From: Kuschelorhynchus macadamiae | Taxonomy: Eukaryota > Arthropoda > Insecta > Coleoptera > Curculionidae | DNA: 64,000 bases | NCBI GenBank assembly: GCA_030620095.1 | Contig: JAUTXW010003831.1 | Location: forward strand, 368,001 to 432,000 | Direction: 5' to 3' | Shown here: one piece after another, positions 51,926 to 63,570 of the stretch | Layout: every line of letters begins with the position of its first letter | Position numbering within the stretch: position 1 is the stretch's first letter | Notes under the pieces: generated by a model | Told to the model about the DNA's origin: nothing | The model's database searches: none | The model's input: the letters and a program-made list of their open reading frames with translations, nothing else | Program-made: the position numbers and the translations under genes

Positions 51926-52160
51926 TTTGTTAATTGCTTTAAATTTTTATAAGAATACAAATTAAAATTCTTTTTGAAAATAAAAACACAAGATATTAGG
52001 CTATTTTTCAAATTACAAAATTGGTAAATAAAGGTTTAGCTTTTCTTCAAATTCAGGGTAGAATATACGAAAATTGAAATCAGGGTAGAAAATTACGTAT
52101 AGACAATCGAACAGTAAAATAAAATAAAATACAACACTTAAAACGGGATAATTCAATGTC

Positions 52161-52180
52161 ACTTACGTAAACAGGAGCAT
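52161..52180 (-). promoter_or_regulatory. Leader ATG and splice donor for env RNA
   Basis: On the minus strand an ATG at 52180-52178 is followed by 11 more nucleotides and then GTAAGT (52166-52161), a full donor match. The exon would end at 52167. The partial codon left by this exon (two bases) is completed by the first base after the acceptor at 46935, keeping the env frame. The donor lies between the primer binding site and the gag ATG, as in other errantiviruses. Confidence 0.75.
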
Positions 52181-52337
52181 TGGTCGTCTTGTTTTCTTAG
52201 GACTGCCAGGGGTTTCACCAGGTGTTCCTTCCGCAGCTATCTTTGAGTGAGGACGCCTTGATATGGTTCTTTTCTTCGTTAAGGGATTTGCGATCCGCCG
52301 TCAACAGTTAGGTCTTCCTTGTTCTGCCGACGTTAGA

Positions 52338-52358
52338 CGAATCCTACCGACTGCGCCA
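52338..52358 (-). promoter_or_regulatory. Primer binding site (tRNA-Ser)
   Basis: On the plus strand the 21 bases read as the 3' end of an insect tRNA-Ser including CCA (ending CCTACCGACTGCGCCA). It is therefore complementary to the tRNA when read on the element strand. It begins three bases inside the 5' LTR. tRNA-Ser priming is known for the 17.6/297 group. Confidence 0.92.
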
Positions 52359-52361
52359 ATT

Positions 52362-52676
52362 TGTTACACTTTTATTTCAAAAATTCACTTTTTAAAAATA
52401 TTATTTATTCACTTAAAAATACTTTGTATAATTGTAAAACTTAAACCGTATAATTTGAAACTTAAACTGACATAATAACAGTATCTGATATGAACTAACT
52501 AATATTTACAATTGGTGCTTAATTTATATGTTTTGAAATGATGAGGCAGCACCTTCAAGCTGTGAGAACTGCAACTCGAAAATACTGCTTGCAATGCATT
52601 CCTTGAAATGTTGAAATCGCCATATCCGTTCCCATGCGACTGAAGGTCAATGAATACACGTGGCTATAACGGATAT

Positions 52677-52680
<4 letters not shown>
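52362..52680 (-). repeat. 5' LTR (in element orientation)
   Basis: 319 bp, apparently identical to 44696-45014. Transcription would start inside it and run toward lower coordinates. Confidence 0.97.

Positions 52681-52739
<59 letters not shown>
52681..52739. repeat. (TA)n tract, right flank of the LTR element
   Basis: About 59 bp of TA; the other half of the tract at 44669-44695. Confidence 0.96.
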
Positions 52740-52743
<4 letters not shown>

Positions 52744-53340
52744 CCATACCAGGCAACATGCCATAAAATTAACATGCTAGGTTGTTTTCTAGCTTTTCTT
52801 TGTTATTCCCCCAAATGAATCACAAATAAAGACGAATTTAATTTATGGTGTTTTACTATCTCATTGCTATTCAGCACATGGCGGTACACTACTAAGAGAT
52901 CCGTAGCTAGGGAGTGATTTATGCATTGTAGCAAAAAGGCTGAAGGCTAAAAAAGGCTACAAATCAAACGGATCGCACCGAATATGCTAATGCCCTGGTC
53001 ATTGGATATTCGAAATTATTTCCGACCGGCCACGGCGTTAATGGAATTTTTATGTGGTGATTTCGTTTCCGAAAGGAAGAAATTTTGTAATATCAATTGG
53101 TAAAGCCGATTTGCTTGATTAATCCAAAGAAGCAATATTTTAACAGATAAAAGTACAGAGTGTCTGGTTATATTTTAAACAGGTTCTAGGAGCTTAAGTT
53201 TTAGAGATATCAAAAAATATTGTATAAAACAATTTTATGGTTTTCTATAAACCATTAGAATCTGTTAAAAAAATAAAGCAATTATTATATTTATTTTAAA
53301 TGGAATACCCTGTACATATAATATTATTTCGGTAAATGAG
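52740..53340. other. Unassigned sequence
   Basis: No coding sequence recognised. A CAGAGTGTCTGG end-like motif occurs near 53157 and ACCCTGTACATATA near 53308, possibly ends of a decayed mariner-type element. Confidence 0.4.
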
Positions 53341-53543
53341 CATCTTCTTGCTGTTTATGAAAATACCAGGATTCATACCTTTATCTTTAAAGGCAACCAT
53401 GAAAATTGACAGGAACTTTGCCATAAGATGCAGTATATTCCTTTCTAATGACTTTACATATCTTGTCTTTTTTATCAAATTTCTAAGTTGTCTTTAAAGA
53501 TAGAGGTATCAAACCTGGTATTTTAATAATCAGCAAGAAGATG
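53341..53543. mobile_element. Palindromic MITE-like element
   Basis: Arms 53341-53397 and 53487-53543 are near-perfect reverse complements (CATCTTCTTGCTG...ATACCAGG and inverse) around a 90-bp centre. No coding content. Confidence 0.8.
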
Positions 53544-53939
53544 AATTATTATTTTATCTCTAAAAATTAAGAGCAAACTAGTCCTATATAACAGAGAGTA
53601 AACACTCAAGGGCATTGCAGTTATGGACATTTTAAAATTTCAGATTTTTTGACAAGGAGGCAATATTGCAACAATATCTCTGAGCGCTACACGAATTGTC
53701 ATTTGGAACCTTACTAATTATTCTAAAAAAATAATAAAATTATTATTTTATCGGGTTTGAATCTAGTATTTTTTTCAATTAAGAAACCAATATTTCTAAA
53801 TTAATGAAAATTATTAATATTTATACTCATACTGTTTATTATTGTACCTAAATGTCTAACATACGTCATATAATTTTTGTTTAAGAGTTAAAACTTAATA
53901 ATTTAATTCTTGGAATACAACCTAAAAAATCGATAAATT

Positions 53940-54905
53940 TCCTTTACCCTGAACTTCCCTCGGTATGAATATTTCCTTTTATTAGGAATATAGAAATATA
54001 ACCCAATTTAATTCGGAACATGGTCATTAAGTAACACATATATATATTGTCTTTTCAAACTTTTTTATTGGTCGCCATTTTGTTCTATCATATTGGATTC
54101 CTACCAATATTTTACAAGGTTCTTCCTAAGCCACACTTTTTTTTTGGGCCTAATTTAAAATAAATTCAATAAGTAGTTTTTACAGTGACACACACCGCCA
54201 TTTTGTTGTTATGTTGAATTCGTATCAGTGTATCCCTATCAGATTTAATTTTTCTGCAATGTCAATTGAATAAGATTTTTTACGCTGATTTTTTAAAAAA
54301 ATTATTTGGTTGCCATTTTGTTCCTCCATCTTGATATCGAACCACAACTTTACCAATATCATACGTAATGCTTGCGTAAAACTTGAAATTATTTTAGTAA
54401 GTAGTTTTTTCAGGCTGATTTTTTAAATATTTTATAAGGCCCCATTTTGTTTTTCTACCTTATATGTATACCAAAATGTTACCAGTTCATTTCTATATAA
54501 CACTTGATTTTGTGCAAAATTTGAACTAAATTGGATAATTAGTTTTTAGTAATAATTTTTTTATCTTTTCACTAGGCCGCCATCTTGTTTCGGCATATTG
54601 GATTTTTACGGCATATTGGTACCAAAATTTAGCAGAGAAGTAGTTTGTTAATATTAATTTTGTTTTGCCATATTGGAATTTTACCAAAATCTTAACAGGT
54701 CATCCCCATATGTCCCTTAATTTTTGACGAAAATTTGAAGTCAATCGGGTAAGTAGTTTTTTAGCTATGCCGCGAACAGACAGACCGACGACGGAATAGA
54801 GAAAACATGTTTTTCGGCATCTAGGGACCCTGAAACGTAAAGATCTGAAAAATCTCGGAGGGTGATTTTTTCACGATAGCCTTTACCCGGAACTTCTCTC
54901 TTAAC
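53940..54905 (-). repeat. Internally repetitive dispersed element, copy 3
   Basis: Reverse-oriented copy. It starts near 54905 with a GGGTAAAGG...AATCACCCTCCGAGATTTTT block and GTCT-type repeats, then units with GCCATTTTGTT...CCATCTTG near 54075, 54200, 54315, 54435 and 54585. It ends near 53945 in the CCCTGAACTTCCCTCGG motif. About 965 bp, the clearest end-to-end copy in the window. Confidence 0.75.
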
Positions 54906-56155
54906 GAATTCGTCCACAAATTGATTTTGTATGCATATATACCTATTTAGTAGTAACTTTATGTATAACATACAGATTGAACATGAGGTGACTGCTGGTA
55001 TGTTAATAGATAAAAGTGAAAGTAATTTATAGCAAAAAAAAATTATATAACAGGGATTCGACAATCAGGGGCTGCTTTGGCGTTACAAAAATTTTAAAAT
55101 TCCCTTTTTTTTTGAAAATGCGTAAACATTGCAATCTTACTCTCTGAATGATAGTTCAATTAGGTCATTGTATTAAATCTTAAATTTGTCGCTGTTTATT
55201 TTTTTTTAATTAGGAAACCAATGCCTTTGAATAAATAAATTATAACAAATTAGTTAAAAACACTTACATTTCTTTTAATTTTACACTAACGAAAACTACA
55301 TGCACGGCAACCACGAATCAAGTTTTTTTACAAACCACACAATATACTGATGTCCTTTATACTTTTCCTGTTTCTCGTACGCATTGATAGTGGTACAAAT
55401 AAAATAATTTTATTTGGTTAACAATGCAATGTTTTTGTTCGTTTACAGTACCTAACAAAAACAATTTGTGCGCAAGTAATATTTATTCCGTGTTGCAGGA
55501 TTGTACGTTGCGAAATAAGTAGTTAAATATTTCAGTGGTTAAATATTTTTTAAATATTGCGACTATTTTAAATAAGAACTTTAATTATTGAATTGATAAT
55601 GATGTAATTAATTGTTTTGGATAATAAAATAATTTCTTAAATTAACGATTAAATTACACTTTCCCCGATTTAAAATATTTGCAGTCATTTCCTTTGTAAT
55701 ATTTTTCACTTGAACAGGAAAAGTTTCAAAACGAAGAAAGTTCTATTAAAGGGCTTTACCTGTCTTTTACTCAAATACTTGCCTTGTAATAATTCGTTTT
55801 CTGAAGAAAAGAGAAAGATGTAATAATGCATATAGTCTATTCAAATTCAAGATTAATTTAATAATGAATATAACATTTTCATATCCTCACCTTTTATCTA
55901 CAAAAATTTTTAAATCCAAGTCGAACATATATCCTACACACATTCATTTACATCCAATACGAAATAAGGGGATATCTACTTACTCAAACAAAATTATATT
56001 CCACTATACTATATTTTATGTTGTTTTTATTTGTTTTTTTTTTTAATTTAAAGTTTATAATGTAATTATTTTTACTTTTTATAAAGTTGTTGACCTCCTT
56101 ATTAACATAGCCTTAAAGAAACAAATTATGTCGTTTATTATTTTCTTCCATAAAA
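54906..56155. other. AT-rich stretch, nothing recognisable
   Basis: No coding, RNA or element signature was seen. Confidence 0.5.
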
Positions 56156-56159
56156 AATT

Positions 56160-56680
56160 TTATTGAAGGAATGGAATTTTATCGAATTTTGAAACAGTTG
56201 ATTGGGTCACCATTTTGTTTTTACATACCAGATTTGCAGTAAAATTTTGCCAGTTAATCTCTCTGTCACCCTTAGTTTCTATGCAAAATTTCAAGTCAAT
56301 TGGCTTTGCAGTTTTTTGACATTGACTTTTTAAACATTTCAAAACACCGCCATTTTGTTGCATCGTCATGGCTTCACACCAAAATTTTTTCAGTTTATCC
56401 TTGCATTACACTTAATTCTTGAGCAAAATTTGACCTCAATTGGATAAGCAGTTTTATAATTTTTTAAAAATTTTATTTTGCCATTTCGATTTTTACCAAA
56501 ATGTTACCATTTAATCCCCATATGACCGTTGATTTTTGAGCCAAATTTGAAATGGGAAAATTAGTTTTTGAGCTATGTCGCGTACAGACAGACCGACGGA
56601 CTGACGGAAATGGAAAAACATATTGTTCGAGATCCAGAGACGATTACAATACGTTGCTCTTATGAGGGAAGTAATTATAA
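56160..56680 (-). repeat. Internally repetitive dispersed element, copy 4 (partial)
   Basis: Reverse copy with CACCATTTTGTTTTTAC and CCGCCATTTTGTTGCATCGT blocks near 56205 and 56345. It also has the ATGTCGCGTACAGACAGACC start region near 56575 and GAGGGAAGTAATTATAAAAG near 56663. Confidence 0.7.
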
Positions 56681-59465
56681 AAGACCAGTCAGAAACTTAG
56701 AATATACTAAAGGTTGTTTATAAAAAAAAAGTATTGAAAACATAACAATTTTAAATACAAATATTCATTTACAGAATAAAATCCATTTCCTTCAGCCTTT
56801 CTAGCATTTTCTCTAATCTACAATCGAATGTGCTTTATCAGGTAATGATTGTATGACACCTTTTCAGAAACCTTCAATAAATATTGACGTCTTCGTAAAA
56901 AGATTGATGTGCGCCTTTATGGGGTTATAGCCAAAATACAAAAGACAGAAAAACTGAAGTAAACAGTTATGGAACTAATGATATCCAGTTTCCTCTAAGG
57001 AACGTATCACGCGTTCATGAAATTCGGCGACTAAAAAATGAGTCCTCACTTATTACTCAAACGTAACACATTCATGAAAATTGACAATTAAAAAAGTCCT
57101 CAGTTTCTGTAAGCGTTTATTTTACACTTTTTTTGTATTTATTCATTATTAAAGTCGCGAAAAGTAGAATCTGACGCGGCGCGCCGTTGCACGCTGAACG
57201 CTTTTGTTCATATGGACCTTGATTTGATAAGATTGATCATTTTGTCTTACGAATCTCAATTTTTTTTTATATTAAGAACGTCTTTCTAACCCAATGTAAT
57301 CTAAACACTCATGCACTGCTTTTTGGCGGAGTGAATCCACATCAAAATAACAGTTCTTAAGATCTCTTGAGACACACATATTTAGAAAGATATCTAAGAG
57401 ATTTTTACTAAACTTCTTGAATACATAGTTGATGTGAATGTACAACTGTAGCTTTATGACGAGATGAACTAAAAACTTTACCTCATCCACATTCACATCT
57501 CAAAATTCCCTTTTAAAAATATAAATTGTTAGTGGTTGTTGGTATTTAAAACCAGTTGATTTACGTCGAATCATTGCGTAGCCATCTTCTGTGATGCCTA
57601 AGAATCGCCCAGTGCTGCGCCACTGTGCTATAATAAACACTTAGATTTTTTGTATTTTTGCCCCATGCACTACACTAAACAAAAATATTGTTATGTAAGT
57701 GCTGAAAATTGATTCCATCTCTATTTACACTAGAATGGCCACGGCCAATCAAGTTTTCGTAAACTGCTTGAAGAGTATCTGGAGTTTTCGTCGATCATTT
57801 CACCACCACGTTACACTAATGTTCCCAATAATCAAAATACATTGAAATTAGTTACGTTTCCTGTTTTAAACTGACAGAATTGTTCTATATTTTGCCTGGA
57901 AATATTTCCTGATAAATTTTTGCTGCTATATACCGCTTCACTGTAAATTAGCACATTCAACTACTGTAAATATTTTCCACTCCAGATGAATATTATTATA
58001 GCACAAAATCACTGCGTCCGCAATTACTCGAACATAAAGTAGACAAATAAAATATTTTTACCATCAACGAAATACAAATACTATTCTATTATATTATTGA
58101 AAAAATATTTTTGTTAATTCGTAATCTGGCGACCGACAATTTGATTCGAATTAAATTGACAATTTATTTTGAGAGCTTTAACGGTAAATTTTGCGCATTT
58201 AAATTAATTTTGATTAACTAAGTGCATTATTTAAATGTTAATTTCGGGGTCAACCACATATGAATCAGTTGCGTGGAACGTAATTCGGACAGCTGAAATT
58301 AAAGAGGCATTATTAGCGAAAAAATTGCACATATGAAACGTGTTTAAATGAGTACTAAATGTTACTAATTGTGTTTTTTTATATAATAAGAGTTGAATGT
58401 GTATATTTTATATACTCAGAACTAAAACAGCACTCATGAGTAATAACAGAACAATAAAATTACATTTTATGATAAAAGCTATATAAATGATATGGTGGTA
58501 TCTTACGTTTTATATGTTTTATTTACCAGTTGTATCTAATTCCCATACTTACATAACTTGAAATAAAAATGCACTTTTTGAGATAAAAATAACACATTTT
58601 CCATCTTGAAAATATTGCTTTTTAAACTCGTTGTCAATATAGGGAGTTCGGTTATTTGTAAAAACAGAGACTTCGTGAGGTTGGGCTACTTGTCAACAAA
58701 ATCTCAAACTGATTCTTGTAGTATTTATTTCGTAAAATCCAGTGGTGTGAATGATTTTTTTCTGGTACGGATTTCATGACATAAACTTCTTATTTTTTAA
58801 ATTGGACACCCTATGTATGTTTATATGATTGTATTCTCCTCGCTGACATCAATATATCAACACTTTAGAGCTTTTTTCTGTTTGAGCCTCAAGAAATGTT
58901 GTTGCTATAAAACAAATTTGTCATAGTCGACTATGAAATAATTTGTCTGCGAAGTTTTTTCATAGTCACCTATGGAATAGCATGTCTGTCAATGTCAAGT
59001 TGTTGATATTACAAATTACTGATTTTTCCTTTTTTCAATATTATTAAGTTTATTTATTAAGTTATATTTATATATATCAAGATATTTTATATCCTATGTA
59101 TTGTTCCGCTTTATTAAAATATGCTTCTAACGAAATCATTAAATATATTGAATATGCAGCGTGTAACAAAAGTAAGGAACACCCTATATTATATTACTTT
59201 TTTAAAATCTGCGTAAAACTCTCAATACTTTTTAGTAAGAGCACTTTTTATGAAAGTCAACAGTGTTTGCCAAAATAAAGGTCTAAAATCCATAATTTAA
59301 TGTATTAGCTTTTATTAAAATACTTCATACAAAAGGTTGGCTGATATATATGTCAGTTTTGTTGGTTTACAGATGAGATTAATGAATCTTTTAACTGAAA
59401 ACTAAAGAATTGATATATTAATTATACGTTATAGCGGTAGAATGCGAAACTTGTAAGATGTTTGT
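56681..59465. other. AT-rich stretch, nothing recognisable
   Basis: A 74-codon minus ORF (57496-57272) has no known domain. A small CpG-rich patch with GACGCGGCGCGCCGTTGCAC lies at 57171-57210. Two short ATAG-TC-type inverted repeats (CATAGTCGACTATG) lie near 58923. Confidence 0.5.
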
Positions 59466-59469
59466 AATG

Positions 59470-60245
59470 TTTTTAATGACAAACATGTGTGAGACGTCAT
59501 TTTCTCTTTCTATTCCTGGTAGAAAGGTGCGGATTTTCTTCTAAACTGATTAAAACATTAAGAACCTTATTACCATCTGTTGCGCTTTTAGATCTGCCAG
59601 AATGTACAGCGTCTTTCACCTTTCCAATATCACGAAATTTTTTGTTAATTTTCCGTACGGTATTTTTGAAAAAACATAAATTTAAGTTAGTTCATAATCT
59701 GCATTCTGGTGACCAACAGCGGCGTCTAGATTTTTCCATAGGTATTTAAAAAATACTAGAAAAAATAGGAATTTTTACAGAAAAATGGTTTGATGAATGT
59801 TACATTAGTAGTGTTGGCATTTTAAATAAGCATAATAATCGGTATTGCTCTCAGGAAAACGAACAAACCATAAAATTTCCTAGGGAGCGACAGGGTGATA
59901 GTCTACCATGCTATATTCTTGGGAGTAATCTGAAATTTTATATCTACGAAGGTAGCCTTATTGGAGATATATATCTAGAGATATTACAAAATATCTTACT
60001 AGACATATGCGATGAAGTTCCATTAGCTGATTTAAACAGTATATTTTTTTTAACAGGGCGGTCCTCCTGCTCATTAATTACCAAATAGTACGACCAGCTA
60101 GGTCACCAGACATTTCAGTGCTCGATTTTTTTGTATGGGGTATTTGGAAAATAAAATTTGGCAGAACCAATATCATACAATGGAAGATCTGCGCAATGCC
60201 ACTGAGACTATGATTAAACATTTAGATTCTTATAGAAGTAATTAA
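59470..60245 (+). pseudogene. mariner-like transposase pseudogene
   Basis: An open 86-codon piece at 59489-59749 is followed by FTEKWFDECYISSVGILNKH and RQGDSLPCYILGSNLKFYIY. Near 60085-60150 it reads VRPARSPDISVLDFFVWGIW, the (W)PARSPDLTPLDFFLWG signature around the third catalytic position. The Trp expected at its start is changed and several frame shifts are needed. The QQDGA block is missing, with LTGRSSCSLI at its place. Terminal repeats were not located. Related in type to the other mariner relics here. Confidence 0.75.
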
Positions 60246-61692
60246 AACAATTTTTAGATTAATTTCTTTTGTACTAATAAATAACCTGAATAATAAATAA
60301 TTTTTATAAAGCGGATAAATAGTATAATATTAACTGACAATAATAGGAGACAAAATTTTGTCTTATTATTGTCAATTTGGGTTAGTTAGTTAGACAGTTG
60401 AGTAGTTAGTAGTTTTATTAGTTAGTTATACAATGATAAGACAAAAAGTTGTGTGTCAGTTTTAATGTTGATTCATCAAGTAAAAGCTACTCCAATCGAA
60501 CATATAATAACAAAAGTTTTGCTTTATTAGTTACAGGTACCTGAACTTATTAATTAATTAAATTATGGAAATATGAATGTATGAATTATGTAAAAAATAT
60601 GTTAATAATAGTTTTATTAAATAGAATAAGAAACAAAACTTTTGTTTTTCTCATCTCCATTTAGCAAGAAATTGATATATCAGGGCCTATTCTAAAAAAT
60701 TATAAGAAATTTAAATTATAATGACAAAATTACATTTCTTGGGGCTCAAATGAAAAATAACTATAAAGGGTGACCCATTTACAAAGTACAAATTTTGAGT
60801 TATATCTTAAAATCGGTACTTTTCAGAACAAATATATGCTCACCACTGGATTCTACGCAAAATAACACTACCAGAATCCGTTTTTATCTTTGTAATTAGT
60901 TACAGGATAACCAACATACGAAGGGTTCCTGATAATTGAAATTTTCCAAATCATCCTGTACTTCAAAAACGTAGGGGGGGGGGGGTTATAAAAATATCGT
61001 TTACGGCATCTTTCGTTTCATCAAAAAATAGCACCACTTCGTGGAAACCGCGAGTTTGAATTTTTACAAATAACCGATACCCTAAGTTGACAACGAAATC
61101 ACAACAACATAAAAAGAAAAAAATACATAGGGTCAAACTGACATCCTCCTTCTTTTTTAATGTTGGTTACAGATGCTTGGCTTATAACTCATAAAACTAA
61201 AAGGCATAAAAGTATTTTTGTATTAATATATACGGAAGCATTATTATTTATTAATAACATGGACAAAAATTTAAAAATATAGACGCTGATTGAATTAACG
61301 ATATAGGTATACACAATATTTTATATTTCTGTGCAATATTTACCCACATAGGTAAATATTTAGTCTCACTTACCAATTGAACTAAATACAGAAAAAAAAT
61401 AACTGAGACATCTTATTTTTTTGAAATAAAAGAATAATAATAATAAAACTTCTTTTATTAGTCTTTGTATGGTTTTATCATTCATTTTTCGCTGTTGGCT
61501 TTTTACGGAGTTCTTAAAATATCATGCTCCGGGTGTTTTAACTAATGCACGTGCAGAAAACATGTGCTACCGTAACTATTCTTAGTGCCTTCAGTTTCTC
61601 TGCTGTTCCTTAGACTGTTAACTGTACTTCAAAAGGAACGGGAAATTTATTTTTATCCTAATAGAAATGGCATATTTAATAGGAATATATTT
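60246..61692. other. AT-rich stretch, nothing recognisable
   Basis: Contains a G12-13 homopolymer near 60974-60987. No coding sequence seen. Confidence 0.5.
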
Positions 61693-62530
61693 TCAAAATT
61701 AAGAAATCATGATTCTTGGGATTAGACCGTGACAAATTGGAATTACTATCTTATACTGAAACATCGAACTGACCGAAGCTTTTAGAAGGAACGGCTATTG
61801 CACTGAAGATATTACGCGTTTAATTAAAGGATATAGTAATCTAACTCCGCCAAAGGGGAATGATAAGGAGCCGCCGTTAGGAAGTGTTGTTCTTCCCTAC
61901 AAATATGACACTACAGACAAAATAGGACGATTACTTCGGCGGTCCAACATACGTGCAATATTCAGTGCACATAAGAAGATTAGACAATGTTTACGATCCT
62001 CGAAAGATATTGTACCTTTCCAAACAGAAGGAGTATATAAAATTCCTTGCTCCTGTGGAGAAGTGTATGTGGGAGAAACAGGACGCTCAATATCAAATAG
62101 ACTTAAGGAACATGAACGATGTATTAAAAAGAAACAAATTGTTCAATTTGCTGTAGCTGAACACCAGCAGACCACTGGCCATATTATAAATATAAAGGAA
62201 ACCAAGGTTCTAGCATCGGTTTCAGGATTTTATAAACGAACAATTAGACATCTATTGAAATTTTTAAACTCACAAAAAATTTAAATAGAGATGCAGGTTA
62301 CAGTCTACATCACACGTGGAAACCAATCTTAACATAGGGTCACAAGGCGAGCACAAGTCGGGTATGAAAGCCCACCTTCGAGCTTGCTCAGTGTTCAGAT
62401 CTCTGAAGATGCCTCGTGCAATCGAAGGCAAAACGTGGATAGTAATTCCAATTTGACATGGTCTAATTCCAGGACCCATGATTTCCTAGTTGACCAAAGC
62501 CGTGAAAGCTTCCGTTCTATATTTTCAAAA
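61693..62530 (+). mobile_element. Penelope-like element, family B, 5'-truncated
   Basis: The order on the plus strand is an antisense terminal fragment (61699-61755, inverse of 62440-62490), the end of the RT/GIY-YIG frame (61760-62284), then the sense terminal sequence to about 62530. This is the same arrangement as the family A copy. The sense end has GATGCCTCGTGCAATCGAAG followed by GCAAAACGTG. Confidence 0.85.
61760..62284 (+). pseudogene. PLE C-terminal fragment with GIY-YIG nuclease
   Basis: One continuous open frame of about 174 codons, without its own start. It contains LPYKYDTTDKIGRLLRRSNI (the linker before the nuclease), TEGVYKIPCSCGEVYVGETG (GIY and YIG motifs), RSISNRLKEHE (catalytic Arg), then AVAEHQQTTGHIINIKETKV and the C-terminus HLLKFLNSQKI. 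The RT domain is entirely missing because of 5' truncation. The nuclease residues look intact. Sequence differs substantially from family A. Confidence 0.88.
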
Positions 62531-62705
62531 TATTTTTTAAATCTGGGATGATTTCGTTAACCGATTTCAGAGTGGGACAATGAATAGCCGTGCCTACAAA
62601 ATGTATGTTGTTTGTCATTAGTTATGATAAATAAAACCCCTCGTAAAAGTTTTTATGTGAGAAAACAAGGATTGCAATGACCGTACCTGCCTGTCGAATG
62701 ACTCG
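62241..62705 (+). repeat. Direct repeat, copy 1 (PLE B end plus flank)
   Basis: Matches 63571-64000 through the PLE end and about 170 bp beyond it (ACCGATTTCAGAGTG, GAGAAA-CAA-GATTGCAA blocks). The shared flank means it belongs to the element or to a larger duplication. Confidence 0.85.
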
Positions 62706-63570
62706 CATGCATTTTATTGATGAACGAGTGCAGTGGAATAAGCAACTAAGTAGAGGCGTTTTTTTTTGTTGAGGCAAGTTTGTGTTTAAAAATCCCTTGA
62801 TAGAAAATACAAAGATGATTAGATGATCCGGTAAAAGGTGTATAGAGGAAATAAAAAAATGGTGATGGTTCTGTAAAGATATAAAAATATATTTTCCGTT
62901 GTGATACAACTAATGAGAGACTTTTTTAGTGCTTTACTACTACACTGTCAAATTTATCTTCCATATTTATTTTTATGAATTATTGTGTTACTTAATATTT
63001 ACAAGACTCACATAAAAGACATTTACTATGACCAGTAAAAGGACAAGATTTGAATTCTTAGAGAGTAAATGTGCTACTGTGTCATTTTCTTGTTCACAGC
63101 TTCGACAAAGACAAGTGCCACTTAGCTTAATATTGTGTAGATGTTGCTTTAGCTGACATTATGCTCTGTTCAGTCGGAATTTTCGATTCAAATCTTAGGT
63201 TTTTCCTTGACATTTCAGTTGGGAGTTAAGCTGTTTCGCTATATAATCAACCTACGTTTTTGTAAAATACACAATTAAGTTTAATTTGTTAAATATAAGC
63301 TTCATACTACTCTATTATGGCTTGCTGCAATCAAGCCTAATTTGTTTGTTAGCAAAATCTGTTTACGTAATTATTTTCACTGTTATCCTTAATTGTACTC
63401 TTTATCCTTTGATAGTCCAAGTGTGTGATATTATAATAACTAAAACGAAATATTGTTCCCGATAACGTCACAACATTTTTTCAAAAGTTAATTTTTGGAA
63501 TTTTCTAAACTGCATAAAAATAATTATATTTTATCTTTATTAAAACCTTATTTGAACTTTTTTCAAAAAT
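62706..63570. other. AT-rich stretch between the repeats
   Basis: No coding, RNA or element signature was seen. Confidence 0.5.

Larger units (their letters stand above)
44696..52680 (-). mobile_element. Errantivirus/gypsy-type LTR retroelement with env (7,985 bp)
   Basis: Two 319-bp LTRs that I read as identical flank gag, pol and env on the minus strand. It has a tRNA-Ser primer binding site, a polypurine tract, TG...CA LTR ends, and insertion at TATA, as is usual for errantiviruses of insects. Gag carries one frameshift and pol another; env is open throughout. LTR identity implies a very recent insertion. Classification rests on pol order (protease, RT, RNase H, integrase) plus a furin-site/fusion-peptide envelope. 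Confidence 0.96.

Noticed and set aside
52338..52358. tRNA-Ser gene fragment
   Set aside because: Only the 3' end with CCA is present, directly beside the LTR, so it is the primer binding site.
62622..62909. 95-codon minus-strand ORF
   Set aside because: It overlaps the duplicated PLE flank and has no recognisable domain.
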